This document shows, one piece after another, positions 26,222 to 35,469 of a stretch of 64,000 nt of DNA. The notes beneath the pieces are model-generated. The model ran no database searches and was not told the origin of the DNA. It worked only from the letters and a program-made list of their open reading frames with translations. The stretch's first letter is position 1. The number at the start of each line of letters is the position of its first letter. Source of the DNA: an uncultured Pelagibacteraceae bacterium (GTDB lineage Bacteria > Pseudomonadota > Alphaproteobacteria > Pelagibacterales > Pelagibacteraceae); the NCBI GenBank assembly GCA_902624885.1, contig CACNZU010000002.1, forward strand, positions 1-64,000, in the 5' to 3' direction. The position numbers were made by a program, and so were the translations under genes.

Positions 26222-26662
26222 ATGAATAAATTAAAATTAATAATTATTACTTTTATTATTTCCATGAACTTCAATGTACTAAATGCTCAAAGTAAAGAGG
26301 AAATTATTAAAGGTAGAAAAGCAATGTTTAGTGAAAACTATCAAACAGGAAAAAAAATATCAATTTTACTAAAGTCAAAAAAAATTGAGGAAGCCAAACC
26401 GCTTATGAAAAAAATGTCAGCTAATTATAAAAAATTGTTAGACTACTTTCCTGAAAATACAAAAGAAGGTTTTAAAACAGAGGCTTTGCCAAGTATTTGG
26501 GAAAATAAAGATGAGTTTAATGAATTAATGCAAAAAGCATCAGATGATATGCTAAAACTTGCTAAAGCTATAGAAACAGCTGAAGATCTTAGAGCAGTTC
26601 AAAAAGAATTGATGTGGAGTAATTGCTCCGCTTGTCATAATAGATTTAGGGCACCACATTAA
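26222..26662 (+). CDS. Class II cytochrome c (cytochrome c' family)
   Basis: 146 residues with a Sec signal peptide (about 1-22). The heme site CSACH is near the C-terminus (C135, C138, H139), as in cytochrome c'/c556, and the rest is a four-helix bundle (for instance FSENYQTGKKISILLKSKKIEEAKPLMKKM). A conserved FPENTKEGFKTEALPSIWENKDEF stretch matches the family. Periplasmic; may receive electrons from the divergent cytochrome b561. Confidence 0.92.
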   Translation: MNKLKLIIITFIISMNFNVLNAQSKEEIIKGRKAMFSENYQTGKKISILLKSKKIEEAKPLMKKMSANYKKLLDYFPENTKEGFKTEALPSIWENKDEFNELMQKASDDMLKLAKAIETAEDLRAVQKELMWSNCSACHNRFRAPH

Positions 26663-26668
26663 ACTTTA

Positions 26669-27256
26669 ATGCAACTTTTACCCTTAATTTTATTTGGTAT
26701 CGCGACCGCTTTTTCACCAGGTCCAAATAATATAATGACATCTTATACAGCTTTTAATTTTGGGTTTAGAAAAGCTATTCCTACAATGCTTGGAGTAATT
26801 ATCGGATGGACGCTTTTAATTATTCTTTTGCAACTAACTTCTGGAGTTATTTTTCAAAAGTATTTATTTATTCAAACTTCAATTAAAATATTAGGATCAA
26901 TTTACTTGTTATATATGGCATACAAATTATCTTTTGCAGGACAAACAAAAGATAAAAAAATTGATCCAAAACCAGTGACTTTTTTAAATACTTTTTGGTT
27001 TCAATTTGTAAATCCTAAAAGCATTATCGTTGGTTTGACTTCAATTTCCTTATTTATTGATACACAAAATAATTACTTAAGAGACTCGATTATTTTAACA
27101 TTTGTTTGGTTTTTGATGGCTGTTGGAAGCCAAACAGCTTGGTGTTTAATGGGAAAATACATGAGAAAATTCGCCACAAGTGATAAATTTATAAAGAATT
27201 TTAATTATACAATGTCTTTTTTACTTATCGTTTGCGTAATTTTGTTCTATGTATAG
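26669..27256 (+). CDS. LysE family translocator
   Basis: 195 residues, about six membrane segments, with the opening FGIATAFSPGPNNIMTSYTAFNFGFRKAIPTMLGV that defines the LysE/RhtB exporter family. Likely effluxes an amino acid or its analogue. It lies 6 bases after the cytochrome c' gene and 3 bases before acnA, so it is probably part of a longer transcript. Substrate unknown. Confidence 0.9.
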   Translation: MQLLPLILFGIATAFSPGPNNIMTSYTAFNFGFRKAIPTMLGVIIGWTLLIILLQLTSGVIFQKYLFIQTSIKILGSIYLLYMAYKLSFAGQTKDKKIDPKPVTFLNTFWFQFVNPKSIIVGLTSISLFIDTQNNYLRDSIILTFVWFLMAVGSQTAWCLMGKYMRKFATSDKFIKNFNYTMSFLLIVCVILFYV

Positions 27257-27259
27257 CGC

Positions 27260-29935
27260 ATGAAATTTAATAGCAAAGATTCCTTTAAATCATTGGATAA
27301 TATTTCATCGTCTGGAAAAGAATATAAAATTTTCAATTTAAAAAAAGCCGAAAAGAATGGTTTAGACGGAATTTCAAAGCTACCAAAATCTCTTAAAGTT
27401 TTATTAGAAAATCTACTAAGATATGAAGATGATTTAACAGTTGATAAAAAACAGATTTTAGCAATAAAAGAATGGATAAAAAATAAAAAGTCTAACACTG
27501 AAATAGCTTACAGACCTGCACGTACTTTATTACAAGATTATACAGGAATTCCTGCAATTGCTGACCTAGCAGCTATGAGAGATGCAGTAAAAGATAAAAA
27601 TAAAAACCCAGACAAAATTAATCCATTATCTACTGTTGATTTAGTTATAGATCATTCTGTGATGGTCGACGAGTATGCATCAGGAAAATCATTTAATCAA
27701 AATGTTGAGAGAGAATTTTCAAGAAATGGCGAAAGATACTCTTTTTTAAAATGGGGGCAAAAAGCATTTGACAATTTTAGAGTTGTTCCTCCCGGCACAG
27801 GAATTTGTCATCAAGTAAATTTAGAATATTTGTCTAAAGTTGTTTGGTCATCTAAAAGTGGCAACGATTTATATGCTTATCCAGATACTTTAGTTGGAAC
27901 TGACAGTCATACAACAATGGTGAATGGTTTATCAGTTTTAGGCTGGGGTGTTGGAGGAATAGAAGCTGAGGCAGCAATGTTAGGCCAACCTATTTCAATG
28001 TTAATTCCAGAGGTCATTGGCGTAGAGCTAAAAGGAAAATTAAAAGAAGGAACAACTGCAACAGACTTAGTTTTAATTATTGTTGAAATGCTTAGAAAAA
28101 AAGGTGTAGTTGGAAAATTTGTTGAGTTTTATGGAGATGGTTTAAAAAATTTAACATTAGCTGATAGAGCAACAATTGCAAACATGGCTCCTGAATATGG
28201 AGCTACATGTGGTTTCTTTCCAGTTGATGATGAAACTCTTAAATATTTAAAATTATCTGGAAGAGATAAAGAAACAATAGTTTTAGTCGAGAAATATTCA
28301 AAAGAACAAGGTCTTTGGGCAAGCAATGATGTTGTGTTTACCGATACTCTTTCACTAGATGTTAGCAGTGTAGTGACAAGCATTTCTGGACCTAAACGAC
28401 CCCAGGATAAAGTTTTACTAACAGAAGCCTCGACTGCTTTTGCGAAAGTTTATAAAGAAAATGTAAAAAGAGATAAGCCTATAGAAGCTAAAGTTGAAGG
28501 TACTGATTTTAATATAAAAGATGGTGATATTGTAATTGCTGCAATAACATCTTGCACAAATACCTCGAATCCAAGCGTGATGATTGGCGCAGGTCTTTTA
28601 GCGAAGAAAGCGCATGAAAGGGGACTAAAAGTTAAACCTTGGGTAAAAACTTCACTTGCACCAGGATCACAAGTTGTAACTGACTATTTAGAAAAAGCAG
28701 GTTTAAATAAATATTTAGACGAACTTGGTTTTAATTTAGTTGGTTATGGCTGTACGACTTGTATTGGCAACTCTGGACCTTTAAATCAAAATATATCAGA
28801 TGCAATAAATAAAAATGATCTTTACGCTGTTTCAGTTTTATCTGGAAACAGGAACTTTGAAGGGAGAATTAATCCAGATGTAAAAGCTAATTACTTAGCC
28901 TCACCTCCACTTGTAGTTGCCTATGCCCTGGCAGGTAATATGAATTTTGATATGTACAAGTCACCACTTGGTAAAGATAAAAATGGCAAAGATGTTTTCT
29001 TAAAAGATATTTGGCCAAGTAATAAAGAAATTGAAGATTTGATGTTAAGTTCCTTAAACGCAGATATGTTTAAGCAAAGATATTCAAATGTATCAAAAGG
29101 ACCTAAAGAATGGCAAGCTATCAATACAACAGATAGTGATATTTATAACTGGGAAGCTAATTCTACATATGTAAAAAGACCACCATTTTTTGATGATTTA
29201 CCTGATCAACCAGAGGGTTTTAAACCGATCAATGACGCAAGAATTCTTTTATTATTAGCAGACACAGTAACTACGGATCATATTTCACCAGCAGGAAGTA
29301 TTAAAAAAGAAAGCCCAACTGGCGATTATTTTATGAAACATCAAATACAACAAAAGGATTTTAATTCCTATGGCGCGAGAAGAGGAAATCATGAAGTAAT
29401 GATGAGAGGAACTTTTGGAAATATAAAAATTAGAAATGAAATGGCTCCTGGTACTGAAGGTGGATTTACAACTTTGCAGCCAGACGGAAAAGTAATGAGT
29501 GTTTACGAAGCTGCGATGGAGTACAAAAAAAGAAAAAATGATTTAGTTGTAATTGCCGGCAAAGAATATGGAACAGGTTCGTCTAGGGACTGGGCAGCAA
29601 AAGGAACTAAACTTCTAGGAATTAAAGCTGTTTTAGCGGAAAGCTTTGAGAGAATTCATAGATCTAATTTAATTGGAATGGGTGTTTTGCCCTTACAGTT
29701 TAAAGAGGGTTTTGATCGAAAAAAATTGAACATTACAGGAGCTGAGTTAGTTTCAGTTGTAAATATTGAAAAAGGTGTAAAGCCAAGACAAGAGGTGACT
29801 TGTGAAATCAAATATCAAGACGGAACTAGCAAAAAAATTCCAATGCTTTGTAGAATTGATACTGCTAATGAAGTGGAGTATTACAAAAACGGAGGAATTT
29901 TACAGTATGTTTTAAGAAATATGCTTGCTAATTAA
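27260..29935 (+). CDS. acnA: Aconitate hydratase A
   Basis: 891 residues, the AcnA length. The [4Fe-4S] ligands are C432 (TSCTNTSNP) and C498/C501 (GYGCTTCIGN), matching the E. coli positions within three residues. Domain 4 carries GKEYGTGSSRDWAAKG with the catalytic serine/arginine. Interconverts citrate and isocitrate in the TCA cycle. Its stop codon touches the start of a prpD gene, so it may also hydrate 2-methylaconitate (inference). It is iron-sulfur-dependent and therefore a target of oxidative damage. Confidence 0.97.
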   Translation: MKFNSKDSFKSLDNISSSGKEYKIFNLKKAEKNGLDGISKLPKSLKVLLENLLRYEDDLTVDKKQILAIKEWIKNKKSNTEIAYRPARTLLQDYTGIPAIADLAAMRDAVKDKNKNPDKINPLSTVDLVIDHSVMVDEYASGKSFNQNVEREFSRNGERYSFLKWGQKAFDNFRVVPPGTGICHQVNLEYLSKVVWSSKSGNDLYAYPDTLVGTDSHTTMVNGLSVLGWGVGGIEAEAAMLGQPISMLIPEVIGVELKGKLKEGTTATDLVLIIVEMLRKKGVVGKFVEFYGDGLKNLTLADRATIANMAPEYGATCGFFPVDDETLKYLKLSGRDKETIVLVEKYSKEQGLWASNDVVFTDTLSLDVSSVVTSISGPKRPQDKVLLTEASTAFAKVYKENVKRDKPIEAKVEGTDFNIKDGDIVIAAITSCTNTSNPSVMIGAGLLAKKAHERGLKVKPWVKTSLAPGSQVVTDYLEKAGLNKYLDELGFNLVGYGCTTCIGNSGPLNQNISDAINKNDLYAVSVLSGNRNFEGRINPDVKANYLASPPLVVAYALAGNMNFDMYKSPLGKDKNGKDVFLKDIWPSNKEIEDLMLSSLNADMFKQRYSNVSKGPKEWQAINTTDSDIYNWEANSTYVKRPPFFDDLPDQPEGFKPINDARILLLLADTVTTDHISPAGSIKKESPTGDYFMKHQIQQKDFNSYGARRGNHEVMMRGTFGNIKIRNEMAPGTEGGFTTLQPDGKVMSVYEAAMEYKKRKNDLVVIAGKEYGTGSSRDWAAKGTKLLGIKAVLAESFERIHRSNLIGMGVLPLQFKEGFDRKKLNITGAELVSVVNIEKGVKPRQEVTCEIKYQDGTSKKIPMLCRIDTANEVEYYKNGGILQYVLRNMLAN

Positions 29936-31441
29936 ATGAGAGATATAAAAGTAAAAGTTCATCCGTCAAAATCAAATCTAAAAAAAGAAGATCAATTAGC
30001 TTGGAAAATTGCTGAGATTGCATCAGATAAAGCGAAATTAGATAAAGATGCAGTTGATATGGTAATTAATAGAATTATTGACAATGCATCAGTAGCTATT
30101 GCCTCTTTTAATAGATCACCAGTTACATCAGCAAGAGCAATGGCTCTAGCACATTCTAGAAAAAAAGGTGCTACAGTTTTTGGTTTAAATCCAAAAATTA
30201 AAGTAGATTGTGAGTGGGCTGCATGGGCAAATGGAACAGCTGTGAGAGAATTAGATTATCATGATACTTTTTTAGCAGCGGATTACAGTCATCCAGGCGA
30301 TAATATTCCTGCAATCTTAGCAGTTGCACAACAAAAAGGATGTAATGGTAAAGATTTAATAAGAGGAATACTTACAGGTTATGAGGTGCAAGTAAACTTA
30401 GTAAAAGGCATTTGCTTACATGAACATAAAATTGATCATATAGCTCATCTAGGTCCAAGTGTTGCAGCTGGTTTAGGAAGTTTATTAAACTTAAAAACAG
30501 ATGTGATTTATCAATCTATTCAACAAGCATTACATACTACTGTCTCTACAAGACAATCTCGAAAAGGAGAAATATCTAGTTGGAAAGCTTTTGCACCAGC
30601 ACATGCTGGCAAGCTTGCAGTGGAGGCAGTCGATAGATGTATGCGAGGCGAGGGCGCTCCTTCACCGATTTATGAGGGAGAAGATAGCGTCATAGCTTAT
30701 GTTTTGTCTGGACCAGATAAAGAATATTCCGTTCCATTACCAAATGTAAATGAGCCTAAGCGAGCGATACTTGAAACTTACACCAAAGAGCATTCAGCAG
30801 AATATCAATCCCAAGCTTTGATTGATTTAGCTAGAAGCTTAAATAAAAAAATTTCTAATATTGGTGATATTGAAAATATTTTAATTGAAACAAGTCACCA
30901 CACTCATTACGTAATTGGTACCGGAGCAAATGATCCTCAAAAAATGGATCCAAAAGCAAGTAGGGAAACTTTAGATCATTCTATAATGTATATTTTTGCA
31001 GTAGCGCTAGAAGATGGTGCTTGGCATCATGTAAAATCCTACACTCCTAAAAGAGCGCAAAGAAAAAGCACTGTTGAACTTTGGCAAAAAATTTCAACTA
31101 AAGAGGATCCAAAATGGACTGAAAAATATCATGATCCTAACCCTAAAAATAAATGTTTTGGGGGAAAAGTAGTTATTACAATGAAAGATGGATCTACAAT
31201 ATCAGAAGAAATTAACGTTGCAGATGCACATCCAGCTGGCAAAAAACCTTTTTTGCGTAAAGAATATATAAATAAATTCAAAAGTTTAACTGAAGGCATT
31301 ATTTCAAAAAAAGAGTCGGATAGATTTTTAAAATGTGTGCAAAATCTCTCAAAATTAAAAGCAAAAGATTTAACAGGTTTAAATGTAGAGGTTACCTCAT
31401 CAGTGAAAAATAAATCCAAAAGTAGTAAGGGTATCTTTTAA
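29936..31441 (+). CDS. prpD: 2-methylcitrate dehydratase, MmgE/PrpD family
   Basis: 501 residues; it resembles the actinobacterial-type PrpD more than the 483-residue E. coli one ([70 protein letters not shown]). Dehydrates 2-methylcitrate to 2-methylaconitate in propionyl-CoA breakdown; some homologs act on citrate. The active-site HPGDNI and the conserved lysine in SSWKAFAP are present. It abuts acnA with no gap. No prpB or prpC is in the window. Confidence 0.88.
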   Translation: MRDIKVKVHPSKSNLKKEDQLAWKIAEIASDKAKLDKDAVDMVINRIIDNASVAIASFNRSPVTSARAMALAHSRKKGATVFGLNPKIKVDCEWAAWANGTAVRELDYHDTFLAADYSHPGDNIPAILAVAQQKGCNGKDLIRGILTGYEVQVNLVKGICLHEHKIDHIAHLGPSVAAGLGSLLNLKTDVIYQSIQQALHTTVSTRQSRKGEISSWKAFAPAHAGKLAVEAVDRCMRGEGAPSPIYEGEDSVIAYVLSGPDKEYSVPLPNVNEPKRAILETYTKEHSAEYQSQALIDLARSLNKKISNIGDIENILIETSHHTHYVIGTGANDPQKMDPKASRETLDHSIMYIFAVALEDGAWHHVKSYTPKRAQRKSTVELWQKISTKEDPKWTEKYHDPNPKNKCFGGKVVITMKDGSTISEEINVADAHPAGKKPFLRKEYINKFKSLTEGIISKKESDRFLKCVQNLSKLKAKDLTGLNVEVTSSVKNKSKSSKGIF

Positions 31442-32404
31442 TTATTTGATTTTCTTTGCTAAGTCATTAGCACTTAACCAAGCATTTTCAACTTTAGGAC
31501 CGATAAACCAATCAGCGCACAATCCTAACCTCAATTTTTTGTTCCAATAACTTTTTAAAGGTGAACCATTTAAATTATATGAATATTTCCATCCGTGTGT
31601 TTTTTTGAAAATAATTTTATTTTTTTTATACCCTGTAAAGTTTAAAAATTTTGAAATCAAAGTATTTTCTGCTTTATTACTTTTTTTATAATGATTTATG
31701 TTTTTTTTAGCCCACTCAACCGAGGACTGCAATGTCCAAAGAGAATTTGAAGAGTTAAATCTACTTTTACTATTTTCATGAGCTGCCCAAGTTAAAATAT
31801 CATCATTAAATTTTATACTACTAACAGGAACAGCTTTTTGATTTTTAAAAGCTAACATTGTTGTAATGTTTGGCTCCATATTTATCTTTAAATTCGATAT
31901 TTTTTTTTCTAAATATTTTCCTGCTATTTTTTTTGATTGAGGGAATGGACAAGTTAATATTATTGACTTAGCTTGAATATATTCACCATTATCTAGTTTT
32001 ATTTCCCAGAAGAATTTATTATTAAAAATTGATTTGACTGAAGATTGAAAATTTTTTTTTATTTTTTTGGTATAAAATTTAGAAATAAAATTGTTGCCTT
32101 TCATGCCAATAAATTTTTCTGAAATTTCTTTTTTTTCAAAGGTAAAATCTAAATGATTTCCAGTCCAAATTTGTGCTTCTTTTTTTTTACAAAGAGTTTT
32201 TATAAACTTTAAAAATTCTTTCGATTTTGGAGAAATATATTGAACCCCATGGTCAAAACTTAAATTTTGTTTAAATCTTTTATTTGATGCGCGTCCTCCT
32301 GGGCCTCTAGCTTTATCAAGAATATGCACAGAGTACTTTTTTGAGAGAAGGTAAGCTATTGTAGAGCCAGATACACCTGACCCTATAACACAAAAGTCCA
32401 ACAT
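31442..32404 (-). CDS. FAD-dependent oxidoreductase, renalase-like
   Basis: 320 residues. N-terminal FAD-binding Rossmann fold: VIGSGVSGSTIAYLLSKKYSVHILDKARGPGGRASNKRF (GxGxxG around residues 8-13, followed by the GGRAS motif typical of renalase-like amine oxidases). FDHGVQYISP also matches that group. Probable NAD(P)H or amine oxidase; the substrate is unknown. It shares its start base with the end of the terC gene, so the two are cotranscribed. Lysine-rich, with AT-driven codons. Confidence 0.82.
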   Translation of the reverse strand: MLDFCVIGSGVSGSTIAYLLSKKYSVHILDKARGPGGRASNKRFKQNLSFDHGVQYISPKSKEFLKFIKTLCKKKEAQIWTGNHLDFTFEKKEISEKFIGMKGNNFISKFYTKKIKKNFQSSVKSIFNNKFFWEIKLDNGEYIQAKSIILTCPFPQSKKIAGKYLEKKISNLKINMEPNITTMLAFKNQKAVPVSSIKFNDDILTWAAHENSKSRFNSSNSLWTLQSSVEWAKKNINHYKKSNKAENTLISKFLNFTGYKKNKIIFKKTHGWKYSYNLNGSPLKSYWNKKLRLGLCADWFIGPKVENAWLSANDLAKKIK

Positions 32405-33021
32405 TATAAGAACAAAAATTTATATTTTTCATTAATTGAAAGAACTTCATAACTTACAAGCCCTCCAATTATCAATTGTATTGAAATTACTAAAATTACA
32501 AATAAACCTAAATATCCAAGCCACATATGTTTTTTGATATATTCAGCAAAAAAACTTGCAAGGGTAGCTATTAAAAACACTGATAATAGCAAACCTATCA
32601 CCATTAAATGAAAATTACCCTTAGAAGCTGCAACAACAGCAATAGTATTATCAAAACTTAATGTAAGATCTGCAATTAAGACTTGATAAACTCCCATGCT
32701 AAAACTTTTAGTTTCAGAGGACTTAAGTTGTGGTGTTTTAATTTTATTTTTTCCAAAAAAGTCTTGTCTTAAATTGTTAATAACCCATAGAAGCAAAACA
32801 CCGCCAAGGATTTTAATCCAAGCAAATTCAAACAGATAATTAGCTCCGGATGCAAAAACAATTCTAAACAAGAATGCTGCAGCAACACCCCATGCTATAA
32901 TTTTTCTTCTATTTTCTGTTGCAAATCCCGCAGCGATTAAACCTATTATGATCGCGTTATCCGCAGCCATAACTATATCTATGAGGATTATTTGTACTGA
33001 GATAATTACTTGCTCTAACAT
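32404..33021 (-). CDS. TerC family integral membrane protein
   Basis: 205 residues from the ATG at 33021. That start is chosen because it gives the usual TerC N-terminus (LEQVIISVQIILIDIVMAADNAIIIGL); an upstream ATG at 33144 would run 76 bases into the divergent MATE gene. About seven membrane segments, with acidic residues in the membrane (MAADNAI and LTLSFDNTIAVVAA) that are thought to bind metal. The family includes manganese exporters and tellurium-resistance proteins. Manganese efflux is the best guess. Confidence 0.88.
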   Translation of the reverse strand: MLEQVIISVQIILIDIVMAADNAIIIGLIAAGFATENRRKIIAWGVAAAFLFRIVFASGANYLFEFAWIKILGGVLLLWVINNLRQDFFGKNKIKTPQLKSSETKSFSMGVYQVLIADLTLSFDNTIAVVAASKGNFHLMVIGLLLSVFLIATLASFFAEYIKKHMWLGYLGLFVILVISIQLIIGGLVSYEVLSINEKYKFLFL

Positions 33022-33068
33022 TCGAGAATCAATGTATATAAGGTTATTAAGATATATTAAAGAATAAA

Positions 33069-34394
33069 ATGGAACTGTTAAAAAGCTCATCAAAATTTTC
33101 AAAAAAACAAATAATTTTGTTGTCCATACCGGTTTTTTTTTCAAACATGGCTATTCCATTAGTAGGAATGGTTGATACAGGTTTGATGGGTAATTTAAGC
33201 GAATCTAAGTATTTGGCAGCAACCAGTATAGCTACATCAGTTATGACTATGATTGTTTGGAGTTTTGGTTTTTTAAGAATGGGGACTGTGGGAATAGTTG
33301 CACAGGCTTATGGAAGAAGCGATTATAGGGAGATAGTAAAAACGATTTTAAGAAATTTAGTCCTTGCTTTAATTGCAGCATTTATAATAATTATTTTCTT
33401 TCCAGCCTTAAAAATTGCAATTAGTTATTTTTTCTCTCCCTCTGATGAAACAGAGGTATTAATAAAAGATTATTTAAATGTGAGAATTTTTTCAATACCT
33501 GCAGAATTAATTATTTATGTTCTAGTGGGTTTTTATTTAGGTATACAAAAAACTAAAATTTCAAGTTTTTTGATTATTGTTCTATCAAGTTTGAATATCA
33601 TTTTTAGTTCTTTGCTGGTACTAACATATAATTTAGACGTTTTTGGTGTTGCTCTAGGAACATTAATTTCAAGTTATATAACCTTAATTATTTTCCTGTT
33701 ATTTACTTATAATTATATTATTCAAAAATTTAAAGTTATTCCTAAATTTGAAAATTTAGTAGTAAAGTCCAAATTACTGAAACTTTTTAATATAAATTTA
33801 GATATTTTTATAAGAACTTTATTTATAACATTTGCTTTTCTATGGGTAACTTATCTTGGTTCAAAAATTGGAGAAGACTATTTAGCAGTCAATACAATAT
33901 TAATGCAATTTATAATTTTATCATCATTCTTCTTAGATGCTTATGCATTTTCGACTGAGGGATTAGTAGGTTTTACTTTAGGGAGGAGAAACCTAAAATC
34001 TTTTTTAGAGGTTGTAAAAAATTCTTTTTATGTAAGTTTTATCACTGCTATAATTATTTCAATAATCTATTTAATATTTTTTAAAGAAATAATTTATATC
34101 ATTACTGATATTGAGATTTTAAGATTTATTTCTTTCCAACATATTTTATGGGTAATTATAATTCCACCGATTGCTTGTTTTTGTTATCAATTAGATGGAA
34201 TATTTATTGGAGCGTCCCAAACAAAAGAAATTAGGAATGCAATGATTATATCTGTTTTGAGTTATATTGGGATATCAATCCTCTTAACAAAATATCTAGA
34301 CAATCATGGTATTTGGTTATCTCTTTTGTTATTCATGATATTTAGGTCCCTAACTTTACAATATTATTTTAAAAATATTTTGAAAAGATTTTAG
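33069..34394 (+). CDS. MATE family efflux transporter (DinF type)
   Basis: 441 residues, 12 membrane segments in two halves. The opening SIPVFFSNMAIPLVGMVDTGLMGNL matches the MATE/DinF signature, as does the pattern TVGIVAQAYGRSDYREI in the first half. Exports drugs or metabolites using sodium or protons; DinF-type members are linked to protection from oxidative stress. The stop is followed directly by the EamA transporter gene. It is divergent from terC by 47 bases. Confidence 0.92.
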   Translation: MELLKSSSKFSKKQIILLSIPVFFSNMAIPLVGMVDTGLMGNLSESKYLAATSIATSVMTMIVWSFGFLRMGTVGIVAQAYGRSDYREIVKTILRNLVLALIAAFIIIIFFPALKIAISYFFSPSDETEVLIKDYLNVRIFSIPAELIIYVLVGFYLGIQKTKISSFLIIVLSSLNIIFSSLLVLTYNLDVFGVALGTLISSYITLIIFLLFTYNYIIQKFKVIPKFENLVVKSKLLKLFNINLDIFIRTLFITFAFLWVTYLGSKIGEDYLAVNTILMQFIILSSFFLDAYAFSTEGLVGFTLGRRNLKSFLEVVKNSFYVSFITAIIISIIYLIFFKEIIYIITDIEILRFISFQHILWVIIIPPIACFCYQLDGIFIGASQTKEIRNAMIISVLSYIGISILLTKYLDNHGIWLSLLLFMIFRSLTLQYYFKNILKRF

Positions 34395-35258
34395 ATGCAA
34401 TTTTTATATAAAATACCAGGTTATATTTTACTATTATTTGGTGGATTTTGTTTAAGCTGGGGAGGGTTCATAATTAGATCTTTTGAAGAAGCAAGTATCT
34501 GGCAAATATTATTTCTTAGATCATTTTTTTTTGTTTTAGCTCTAACAGCTTTTCTTTTGGTAACTTATAAAAAAAACACCTTTAATATTATAAAGGAGTC
34601 TGGCCTCCCGGGATTATTAGGTGGTTTTGTTTTATCATTTAGCTTTGTTGCCTTTGTAGTCTCGATGAGCAACACAACAGTAGCAAATGTCGTGTTTATT
34701 ATAAGCACTCAAACTATGTTTCTGGCAATATTTGGCTACTTTTATCTAAAAGAAAAAGTTTCTTTAATCGGTTTAATATCAATCTTTCTTGCTATGAGTG
34801 GCATTGTTATAATGGTTGGAGACTCTATTTCAGGCGGATCATTATTTGGAAATGTGGTTGCATTAGCAATCCCAATAAATTTTGCGATTTTAGTAATGAT
34901 AATTAGAAAAAACAATAATGTTGATATGGTTCCGGCAATTTTTTATTCTGGAATATTTAGTTTGATTTACGGTTTTTTCTTAGCAGAGTCCTTTGAATTC
35001 ACTAAACATGATCTATGGATGGGTTTTCTTCTTGGTGTTCCGCAATTAGCAGTTAGCTTTATTTGTATTACAATTGGATCAAGAAAAGTTGAGTCAGCAA
35101 CAGTTGGAATTTTAATGTTGATGGAAACTTTATGTGCGCCTATTTGGGTATGGGTATTTTTGAATGAAATTCCTCCAATAAGTGTATTCATAGGTGGTAC
35201 AGTCATTATTTCTGCAATAATATTGAAGAGTTTTGATAAAAAACAAAGCAAGACTTGA
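34395..35258 (+). CDS. EamA/DMT family transporter
   Basis: 287 residues with ten membrane segments in two EamA repeats (about 10-140 and 150-282). ANVVFIISTQTMFLAIFGYFYLKEKVSLIGLISIFLAMSGIVIM is the hallmark end of repeat 1, and the same pattern recurs at METLCAPIWVWVFLNEIPP. Metabolite exporter or importer of unknown substrate. It lies just upstream of the glycine riboswitch but ahead of it, so it is not riboswitch-controlled. Confidence 0.9.
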   Translation: MQFLYKIPGYILLLFGGFCLSWGGFIIRSFEEASIWQILFLRSFFFVLALTAFLLVTYKKNTFNIIKESGLPGLLGGFVLSFSFVAFVVSMSNTTVANVVFIISTQTMFLAIFGYFYLKEKVSLIGLISIFLAMSGIVIMVGDSISGGSLFGNVVALAIPINFAILVMIIRKNNNVDMVPAIFYSGIFSLIYGFFLAESFEFTKHDLWMGFLLGVPQLAVSFICITIGSRKVESATVGILMLMETLCAPIWVWVFLNEIPPISVFIGGTVIISAIILKSFDKKQSKT

Positions 35259-35289
35259 ATAATTTGCATTTGACTTTTTACAGTATTTA

Positions 35290-35450
35290 GAGGAGAGTCC
35301 TTTCCGTAACGGGAGAGACCATTTAGGCGCCGAAGGAGCAACCACCCCGGAAACTCTCAGGCAAAAGGACCGTTACCGTAATAACTCTGGAAAGCAGGCG
35401 AAAGCCTCACCGAAGGATTAAATCTCTCAGGTACATAGACAGATGGGGTT
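35290..35450 (+). ncRNA. Tandem glycine riboswitch upstream of gcvT
   Basis: Two adjacent aptamers are readable. The first (about 35290-35380) includes GGAGAGTCC, GGGAGAGACC, CGCCGAAGGAGCAACC, GGAAACTCTCAGGCAAAAGGACC; the second (about 35380-35450) includes ACTCTGGAAAGC, CACCGAAGG, ATCTCTCAGGTAC, AGACAGATGGGG. The CCGAAGG and CTCTCAGG(C/T)A cores are diagnostic of the glycine class. No T-run terminator follows before gcvT, whose ribosome-binding site (AAAGAG) lies right after the RNA, which suggests control of translation initiation (inference). Glycine binding is expected to switch on the cleavage system. Confidence 0.96.
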
Positions 35451-35469
35451 AGATTAGAAAAGAGTTATT

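Noticed and set aside
33022..33144. Longer terC frame starting at 33144
   Set aside because: It runs into the divergent MATE coding region and adds a prefix not expected for TerC; the ATG at 33021 gives the normal N-terminus.
35281..35345. Antisense frames over the glycine riboswitch
   Set aside because: They are shadows of the structured RNA and the EamA gene; no coding features.
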